64,000 bases of DNA from the NCBI GenBank assembly GCA_011523795.1, contig WTFY01000002.1:186001-250000 (forward strand), in the 5' to 3' direction. How positions within the stretch are numbered: the first letter of the stretch is position 1; each line of letters starts with the position of its first letter. Shown here piece after piece: positions 58,807 through 64,000 of this stretch. A model generated the notes under the pieces. The model did not search any database. It saw only the letters and a program-made list of their open reading frames with translations, and was not told the origin of the DNA. The DNA is from Gammaproteobacteria bacterium. Lineage in GTDB: Bacteria; Pseudomonadota; Gammaproteobacteria; UBA4575. The position numbers and the translations under genes were made by a program.

Positions 58807-60087
58807 TCATCGCGCTTTCACCTTGAGTCCGGGCCCGATCTCCGGGAACTGCGTCACGACGACTTTGGTACCGGGAGGGAACCCTGCGTGGACCAGCACA
58901 TCCTTGGCAACCTTGCGCAACACCTGTACCGGATGGGCTGTCAGACGGTCTTCATTGACGGCATACACCGTACTGTCATCGTGAATTGCCGCTTCGGGCA
59001 GCCTGAAGACGTTTCGGTAGAGTTTGCCCGGCACGCCAACCTCGATGAAGGCGCCGGGTCGTAACGGGCTCTGCAGGCCGGGTTCGAGGATGCGTGCATG
59101 AATGCTGACGCCCCCGCTGCCGGCGTCGATCTCGGCGCCAAGCCGCTCGATCACGGCATCGTAACGAAAGGACTGCTGTCCGATGCGCCAGGTGACCGAG
59201 ACCGGGCTGCCCACGAGAGGTTGTCCTCCCTGCGGTTGCGTGCTGCCGGCCAGGCGGCCAAAGTCCCTCCGGCTGAGCTGGAATAGCACTTCGAGCCGGT
59301 GTGCCACGATCAGCCGTGCCAGGCGGTCGTTGCCTCCGACCCGCTGTCCTACCGCCGCCACGACATCCGCGAGGTAACCGTCCTCGGGAGCCGCCAGACG
59401 CGTATCACCGAGATGGCGCCGGGCCAGCTTCAGGGCTGCCCGGTGGCGTGCCAGGGACGCATTCATCTGTTCTGTCCTGGCAACAAGCCGGTCACAGGTT
59501 TGCTGATGTCCTTCTGCGGCTTGCCTGGCTTCATTGTAGGCAATCTGTGCATCGTCCTGCACCTTGCGTGAAACCGTGTCCCCGGTCCTCAGCTTGCGCT
59601 TTCGTTCGAGGTCGGTCCTGCGAAGCTCCACCTGTTCCAGTGCAATCTCCAGCAATTGCCGCTGGGCACGCAAGTCAGAGCGGATTTCCTTGAGTTGGGC
59701 CATCGAGGAGGCTACGGCAGCTTCCTTGTCGGCCACCTCGATTTCGTAGTCGAAAGGGTCTACGACGACCAGTGTCTCGCCACGCCTTACGGTAGCCCCC
59801 TCGACGAAGTTTTTTCCAAGCTGGACGATACGTCCGGCCACCAGCGGTCTGAGTTCCACCACGCTGCCGGCAACGACGGTACCGAACTCCTGGATAACGG
59901 GCCGTTCATCGGTCATGCGGGCCTCGAACACGGAAACGGGCCACGCCTTTTCCGAAACCGGGTTCGGCGTGGCCAGGGGGCGAGTAGCCTGCAGGTAGAC
60001 AAAAGCGGATACCGCAACGGCGATAACCAGAACCGGCACAATGACTCGGGCGAATTTCTTCACGTTCCTGCTACCTTTCCCTAGCAT
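58807..60087 (-). CDS. RND efflux periplasmic adaptor (membrane fusion protein)
   Basis: A 426-residue HlyD/AcrA-family adaptor. One N-terminal helix (VIVPVLVIAVAVSAFVYL, about 14-31) anchors it. The lipoyl/beta-barrel segment VVELRPLVAGRIVQLGKNFVEGATVRRGE leads into a coiled-coil hairpin (about 120-235, with long Glu/Arg/Leu heptads). It returns through LGDTRLAAPEDGYLADV and ends in the membrane-proximal domain. It bridges the permease and an outer-membrane channel. ATG 60087 is chosen because a GGAAGA lies five bases upstream; GTG 60063 is an alternative, and ATG 60150 would add 21 unconserved residues. Confidence 0.88.
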   Translation of the reverse strand: MLGKGSRNVKKFARVIVPVLVIAVAVSAFVYLQATRPLATPNPVSEKAWPVSVFEARMTDERPVIQEFGTVVAGSVVELRPLVAGRIVQLGKNFVEGATVRRGETLVVVDPFDYEIEVADKEAAVASSMAQLKEIRSDLRAQRQLLEIALEQVELRRTDLERKRKLRTGDTVSRKVQDDAQIAYNEARQAAEGHQQTCDRLVARTEQMNASLARHRAALKLARRHLGDTRLAAPEDGYLADVVAAVGQRVGGNDRLARLIVAHRLEVLFQLSRRDFGRLAGSTQPQGGQPLVGSPVSVTWRIGQQSFRYDAVIERLGAEIDAGSGGVSIHARILEPGLQSPLRPGAFIEVGVPGKLYRNVFRLPEAAIHDDSTVYAVNEDRLTAHPVQVLRKVAKDVLVHAGFPPGTKVVVTQFPEIGPGLKVKAR

Positions 60088-60519
60088 GCGGTCTTCCGGT
60101 ACTCCACATGAATACCGGAAATGTGTCGAATAGTACACCAGTGTAGCCATTCAGGCCTACTGTTCCGGATGGTTGCGTCATACCGCGCCATGCTGAAGTT
60201 TTCGGGTCTCCAGGTTTCCTGCAACGCTCCTGCAGCGCCCTGGCATGCAAGTCGTTTGAAGAGGTGTCTCTCCCGCGTGTATCAGCTGAACCGGTCGTGG
60301 AGGATTCCGGCTCCGGTCTGGAGCGTGTGCTGTTTTTCCGGTGCAGGCCCGCAAGCGGGAGAGGAAGCTTGTGCATCTGGCATCACGGCCGGGACACGTG
60401 TTACATTTCCCTGCATGCAGGACAGCTAGTTCCATGTATCCCCTGTGGCATGGCCTTGTCATGTATTATTGCCCACATGTTACCTGATTCATTCTTTCGT
60501 CAAAGTATGGTGTTTTGTC
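60088..60519. other. 432-base gap between the RND adaptor gene and truA
   Basis: No gene I can support. A TACTAT hexamer on the minus strand near 60130-60135 could be the -10 for the RND operon. A 102-codon open frame on + (60121-60429) has no recognisable content. No terminator with U-tract, no tRNA and no repeat are visible. Confidence 0.55.
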
Positions 60520-61323
60520 ATGCGGATTGCTCTCGGTGTTGAATACGACGGCAGCAAGTTCTATGGCTGGCAGCGGCAGAAACTCGCGGAATCTGTTCAG
60601 GAGACCCTGGAGGAGGCGGTGTCGGAAATTGCGAACCGGTCTGTGGAGGTCTATGCGGCAGGCCGCACGGACTCCGGAGTCCATGCAACCGAACAGGTGG
60701 TTCATTTCGATACCCACGCGGTACGCGATTCCAGGTCATGGATCATGGGAATCAATGTGAATCTGCCGCATTCCATATCCGTACTGTGGGCCAGGGAAAT
60801 GCGTGAAGATTTCCATGCCCGCCATTCTGCGATGTCCAGATGTTACCGCTATGTCATTCTGGACCGACCGACGCGACCTTCCATACTGAGCAAGAAGGTC
60901 GCCTGGACGCGTGATCCGCTGGATCATGTCAGGATGCAGGACGCAGCATCGTTTCTGAAGGGAACGCATGACTTTTCGGCTTACAGGGCCAGTTCCTGCC
61001 AGTCGAAAAGCCCGGTCCGGACGATACACCGTCTGACAGTGCACCGGCTGGGCGAGTTTGTATACGTCGACATTGTCGCCAATGGTTTTTTGCACCACAT
61101 GGTGAGAAACATAGCTGGCGTGCTCATGACGATCGGCAAGGGTGAACAGGAAGCCACCTGGGCACGAACCATACTGGAGAGCCGTGATCGCGAAGCAGGC
61201 GGGGTTACGGGTCCTGCTCCGGGCCTGTATCTCGTGAAGGTACGGTATGATCACACCCACGGGTTCAGCCCTGCTGTAAGATGGCCCGCAATCGGTATGG
61301 GCCTTCCACTGGATGCCGGGTAA
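60520..61323 (+). CDS. truA: tRNA pseudouridine(38-40) synthase
   Basis: TruA makes pseudouridine at positions 38-40 of the tRNA anticodon arm. The 267-residue protein starts MRIALGVEYDGSKFYGWQRQ, with the family motif YDGS-FYGWQ. The catalytic Asp is in AAGRTDSGVHATEQVVHF (about residue 51), RCYRYVILDRPTRP follows, and the C-terminal VDIVANGFLHHMVRNIAGVLM is conserved. The frame extends upstream to GTG 60445 but without homology, so ATG 60520 is used; a TATGGT lies eight bases upstream. trpF follows seven bases after the stop, the usual truA-trpF-trpB order. Confidence 0.96.
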   Translation: MRIALGVEYDGSKFYGWQRQKLAESVQETLEEAVSEIANRSVEVYAAGRTDSGVHATEQVVHFDTHAVRDSRSWIMGINVNLPHSISVLWAREMREDFHARHSAMSRCYRYVILDRPTRPSILSKKVAWTRDPLDHVRMQDAASFLKGTHDFSAYRASSCQSKSPVRTIHRLTVHRLGEFVYVDIVANGFLHHMVRNIAGVLMTIGKGEQEATWARTILESRDREAGGVTGPAPGLYLVKVRYDHTHGFSPAVRWPAIGMGLPLDAG

Positions 61324-61330
61324 TCGGGGC

Positions 61331-61960
61331 ATGCCGGTCCGAATCAAGTTTTGCGGGATGACTCGTGCTGAAGATGTGCAGTGCGCGGTCGACCTGGGCG
61401 TGGATGCCCTGGGGTTCGTGTTCGTGGAAGAAAGTCATCGCTGCGTCACGGCCGAGACAGCGCGAAGTCTGATGGAGAGGGTGCCGCCCTTCGTCACGTG
61501 CGTGGGCCTTTTCATGAATGCGGAACCGGGAGAAGTGGAAACCGTGATGCGACAGACGGGTTTGGGCCTGCTGCAGTTTCACGGAAGCGAGGATGAGGAT
61601 CATTGCAGGCAGTTCGGAATTCCCTATCTGAAGGCCGTGCCTGTCCGCAGCACTCCATCGGTTACGGAATTTTGTGCGGACTTTTCGTCGGCTGCGGGGT
61701 TCGTGATGGACAGCCATGCGGTCAATCAGATGGGAGGGTCCGGAAGAACCTTTGCATGGGACAGGATCCCGGATTCGCTTGGCAAGCCGGTCGTGCTTGC
61801 CGGCGGACTCAAGCCGGAGAATGTGTCGCTGGCAGTACGCCAGGTGAGGCCCTATGCCGTGGACGTGAGCAGCGGTATTGAAACTTCCCCGGGTATGAAG
61901 GATGCTGGAAAGATGAAAAAGTTTATCGAGGAAGCCAGGCATGGACCGGAACGAGCCTGA
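61331..61960 (+). CDS. trpF: Phosphoribosylanthranilate isomerase
   Basis: TrpF performs the Amadori rearrangement of PRA to CdRP in tryptophan synthesis. The 209-residue TIM barrel has the N-terminal [13 protein letters not shown] (catalytic Cys). [27 protein letters not shown] and [11 protein letters not shown] follow. The catalytic Asp is in [23 protein letters not shown] 61331 begins the conserved core (MPVRIKF); an upstream ATG at 61313 overlaps truA and adds six residues. The 3' end overlaps trpB by 20 bases. Confidence 0.96.
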   Translation: MPVRIKFCGMTRAEDVQCAVDLGVDALGFVFVEESHRCVTAETARSLMERVPPFVTCVGLFMNAEPGEVETVMRQTGLGLLQFHGSEDEDHCRQFGIPYLKAVPVRSTPSVTEFCADFSSAAGFVMDSHAVNQMGGSGRTFAWDRIPDSLGKPVVLAGGLKPENVSLAVRQVRPYAVDVSSGIETSPGMKDAGKMKKFIEEARHGPERA

Positions 61961-63173
61961 TCCGATGGCACGGGAGAAGCCTGTACAGTTGCCGGACGCA
62001 AGGGGGATGTTCGGTGAATTCGGTGGCCGGTATGTGGCGGAGACGCTGATCGAACCGCTGGTCCAGCTGGAGCAGGCATACCGGCAGTACAAGGATGACC
62101 CCGGTTTTCTGGAAGAATTCAAGGCTGATCTGGAGCATTATGTCGGACGGCCCAGTCCGCTGTATTTTGCCGAGCGGCTGAGCCGCAAGCATGCAGGCGC
62201 CCGGCTCTACCTGAAACGCGAGGACCTGAACCACACGGGTGCACACAAGATCAACAACACCGTGGGCCAGGCCTTGCTGGCCAAGCGCATGGGCAAGACC
62301 CGGATCATCGCCGAGACCGGTGCGGGACAGCACGGGGTCGCCAGTGCCACGGTCGCGGCCCGTCTTGGCCTGGAGTGTGTCGTATACATGGGCGAGGAGG
62401 ACATGCGCCGGCAGGCGCCCAATGTGTACCGCATGCGGCTTCTGGGTGCAGAGGTCGAGCCGGTACGATCCGGTTCGAAAACACTGAAGGATGCACTGAA
62501 CGAAGCCTTGCGCGATTGGGTCACGCACGTGGATTCAACGTTTTACATTATCGGTACCGTAGCCGGGCCCCATCCCTACCCGGAACTGGTGCGTGACTTT
62601 CAAACCGTCATCGGCCATGAAGCGAAAAGCCAGCTGCATCAAATGGCGGGCGCCCTGCCCGATGCCCTGGTGGCGTGCGTGGGCGGAGGCTCCAATGCCA
62701 TCGGTCTTTTTTATCCTTTCCTGGAGGATTCGCAGGTCCGGATGTTCGGAGTCGAGGCTGCGGGACTGGGACTGGACACGCAAAGGCATTCCGCCCCGCT
62801 GAACACCGGCAAACCGGGAGTCCTGCATGGCAATCGCACCTACCTGATGGAAGACGAGAACGGCCAGATCATTGAGACCCATTCGATCTCGGCCGGGCTG
62901 GACTATCCGGGGGTAGGCCCCGAGCATGCATGGCTGAAGGACACGGGCCGGGTTTGCTATGAATCGGTAACCGACTCGCAGGCTCTGGCCGCCTTTCATG
63001 AACTCACGCGAGTCGAGGGAATCATCCCCGCGCTGGAAAGCAGCCATGCCATCGCGTATGCGCTGCAGCTGGCCGAGGGCATGACGCCGGAGCAGAAGAT
63101 CATTGTCAATCTCTCGGGACGTGGCGACAAGGACATTGACACCGTGGCCGGAATCGGAGGCATCGAGCTGTGA
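61941..63173 (+). CDS. trpB: Tryptophan synthase beta chain
   Basis: TrpB condenses indole with serine using PLP; it forms an alpha2-beta2 complex with TrpA. The 410-residue protein shows [16 protein letters not shown] near the N-terminus, [12 protein letters not shown] and [16 protein letters not shown] (PLP lysine about residue 99). [22 protein letters not shown] (phosphate-binding loop) and [11 protein letters not shown] near the C-terminus are also present. The start is ATG 61941, inside the end of trpF. Its stop TGA overlaps the trpA GTG (GTGA) by three bases. This is a type 1 TrpB. Confidence 0.98.
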   Translation: MDRNEPDPMAREKPVQLPDARGMFGEFGGRYVAETLIEPLVQLEQAYRQYKDDPGFLEEFKADLEHYVGRPSPLYFAERLSRKHAGARLYLKREDLNHTGAHKINNTVGQALLAKRMGKTRIIAETGAGQHGVASATVAARLGLECVVYMGEEDMRRQAPNVYRMRLLGAEVEPVRSGSKTLKDALNEALRDWVTHVDSTFYIIGTVAGPHPYPELVRDFQTVIGHEAKSQLHQMAGALPDALVACVGGGSNAIGLFYPFLEDSQVRMFGVEAAGLGLDTQRHSAPLNTGKPGVLHGNRTYLMEDENGQIIETHSISAGLDYPGVGPEHAWLKDTGRVCYESVTDSQALAAFHELTRVEGIIPALESSHAIAYALQLAEGMTPEQKIIVNLSGRGDKDIDTVAGIGGIEL

Positions 63174-64000
63174 GCCGCATCCGACAGCGATTTGCAGAAC
63201 TGGCACGGGAAGGCCGCAGGGCTCTTGTTCCGTATATTACAGCCGGTGACCCCCATCCCGGGCAGACCGTGAGTCTCATGCATGCACTGGTGGAAGCGGG
63301 TGCAGATCTCATAGAGCTGGGCGTGCCTTTTTCAGATCCCATGGCGGACGGGCCGGTCATTCAGGCTGCCTGCGAGCGTGCCCTCGCACACGGCACCAGC
63401 CTGCAGGATGTGCTGGAAATGGTGCGCGATTTCAGGCAGCGGGACCCGGAAACACCCGTGGTGCTGATGGGATATCAGAACCCGATCGAAGTCGTGGGAG
63501 CCCGCGAGTTTGCCCGCCGGGCAAATCAGTGCCAGGTCGATGGGGTACTGACGGTTGACCTGCCTTTTGAACAGGCTGAGGAAACGCTGGAAATTTACCG
63601 GCAGCATTCCCTGGACACAATTTTTCTGATAGCCCCCACGACCAGCCCGTCACGCATAGAAAAAATCTGTGAGAACTCTTCCGGACTCATATACTATGTT
63701 TCACTTCGGGGCGTGACCGGTGCGGGCCATCTGGACATCGTGGAGGTCGAGAAAAAGGTAAACGAGATCAGGCAGTACACTTCCCTTCCCGTAGGAGTGG
63801 GGTTTGGAGTTCAGGATGCCGAGAGCGCGAGAGACATTGCCATGATTGCGGATGCGGTTATTGTCGGCAGTGCCCTGATACGCCTGATAGAATACTCTGC
63901 CACCGATTATGAAGCCATTAAGAAAAACCTGTCTGCCCTGCTGGCCGGCATGCGCGAAGCGATGGATGTCTGCACACGCGGACAGGAACCCGCACGCGCG
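63170..64000 (+). CDS. trpA: Tryptophan synthase alpha chain (3' end beyond window)
   Basis: TrpA releases indole from indole-3-glycerol phosphate and channels it to TrpB. Reading from GTG 63170, which overlaps the trpB stop, gives 277 codons without a stop to the window edge. The core is complete: [13 protein letters not shown], the catalytic Glu in [16 protein letters not shown] (about residue 49, with Asp about 60), [17 protein letters not shown], the flexible loop [13 protein letters not shown] and the phosphate site [14 protein letters not shown] with VIVGSALI. Most TrpA are about 268 residues, so the stop should be close; the last residues visible ([10 protein letters not shown]) form an unconserved tail. 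Confidence 0.95.
   Translation, partial: MSRIRQRFAELAREGRRALVPYITAGDPHPGQTVSLMHALVEAGADLIELGVPFSDPMADGPVIQAACERALAHGTSLQDVLEMVRDFRQRDPETPVVLMGYQNPIEVVGAREFARRANQCQVDGVLTVDLPFEQAEETLEIYRQHSLDTIFLIAPTTSPSRIEKICENSSGLIYYVSLRGVTGAGHLDIVEVEKKVNEIRQYTSLPVGVGFGVQDAESARDIAMIADAVIVGSALIRLIEYSATDYEAIKKNLSALLAGMREAMDVCTRGQEPARA

Noticed and set aside
60121-60429. A 102-codon open frame on + in the gap before truA
   Set aside because: Cys/Arg/Ser-rich sequence without motifs, starts inside the RND operon's promoter region, and has no Shine-Dalgarno.

Overview
The window is a dense run of 56 protein-coding genes from a Gram-negative bacterium, almost certainly a gammaproteobacterium. It encodes BamA, Skp, LptF/LptG, a complete early lipid A set, KdsA, the MEP isoprenoid enzymes, FtsB, the EpmA/EpmB/EF-P system and a DsbC-type disulfide isomerase. 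The gene order (tsf-frr-uppS-cdsA-dxr-rseP-bamA-skp-lpxD-fabZ-lpxA...rnhB-dnaE-accA-tilS-pyrG-kdsA-eno-ftsB-ispD-ispF; pepA/lptF/lptG; leuCDB-asd...truA-trpFBA) is a gammaproteobacterial backbone. I see no rRNA, tRNA, CRISPR array, insertion sequence or prophage. Base composition looks even and moderately GC-rich. I cannot name a genus.

Region by region. 1-10220: end of tsf, then frr, uppS, cdsA, dxr, rseP, bamA, skp, lpxD, fabZ and lpxA, all on +, tightly packed and often overlapping. 10230-13435: an inverted three-gene operon gnnA-gnnB-lpxB on the minus strand. It indicates a lipid A built on 2,3-diamino-2,3-dideoxyglucose (GlcNAc3N). 13496-28564: rnhB, dnaE, accA, tilS, pyrG, kdsA, eno, ftsB, ispD, ispF, a DinG/YoaA-type Fe-S helicase, tsaB and a small DUF2007/zinc-ribbon gene. 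28641-36679: a Tsx-like outer membrane channel, valS and pepA (minus), lptF-lptG (plus) and an RDD membrane protein (minus). 36992-44147: xerD, dsbC, parE, parC, htpX. 44169-48055: the EF-P modification locus (epmB divergent from efp and epmA), then psd preceded by a small coupled membrane-protein gene. 48135-54641: aroC, an MFS transporter, leuC, leuD, leuB, asd. 54743-60087: a short-chain dehydrogenase and a minus-strand RND efflux pair. 60520-64000: truA, trpF, trpB and a trpA that runs off the window.

Most genes serve envelope building (lipid A, Kdo, LPS export, OMP assembly, undecaprenyl and isoprenoid precursors, phospholipids), replication and chromosome segregation, translation fidelity (EF-P, TsaB, TilS, TruA, ValS, RRF) and Leu/Trp/Lys-Thr-Met/aromatic biosynthesis.

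No exotic new system is evident. Points worth a second look: (i) several genes (dxr, the DUF2007 gene, aroC, asd, and the divergent 135-aa gene next to aroC) have a -10-like hexamer exactly 6 nt before the ATG and no clear Shine-Dalgarno, which suggests leaderless transcripts; (ii) the gnnA-gnnB-lpxB cassette; (iii) ispD has no sensible start codon unless one base is missing from an A-run just after an ATGA overlap with ftsB; (iv) pyrH, holC and fimV, usual residents of these neighbourhoods, are absent.
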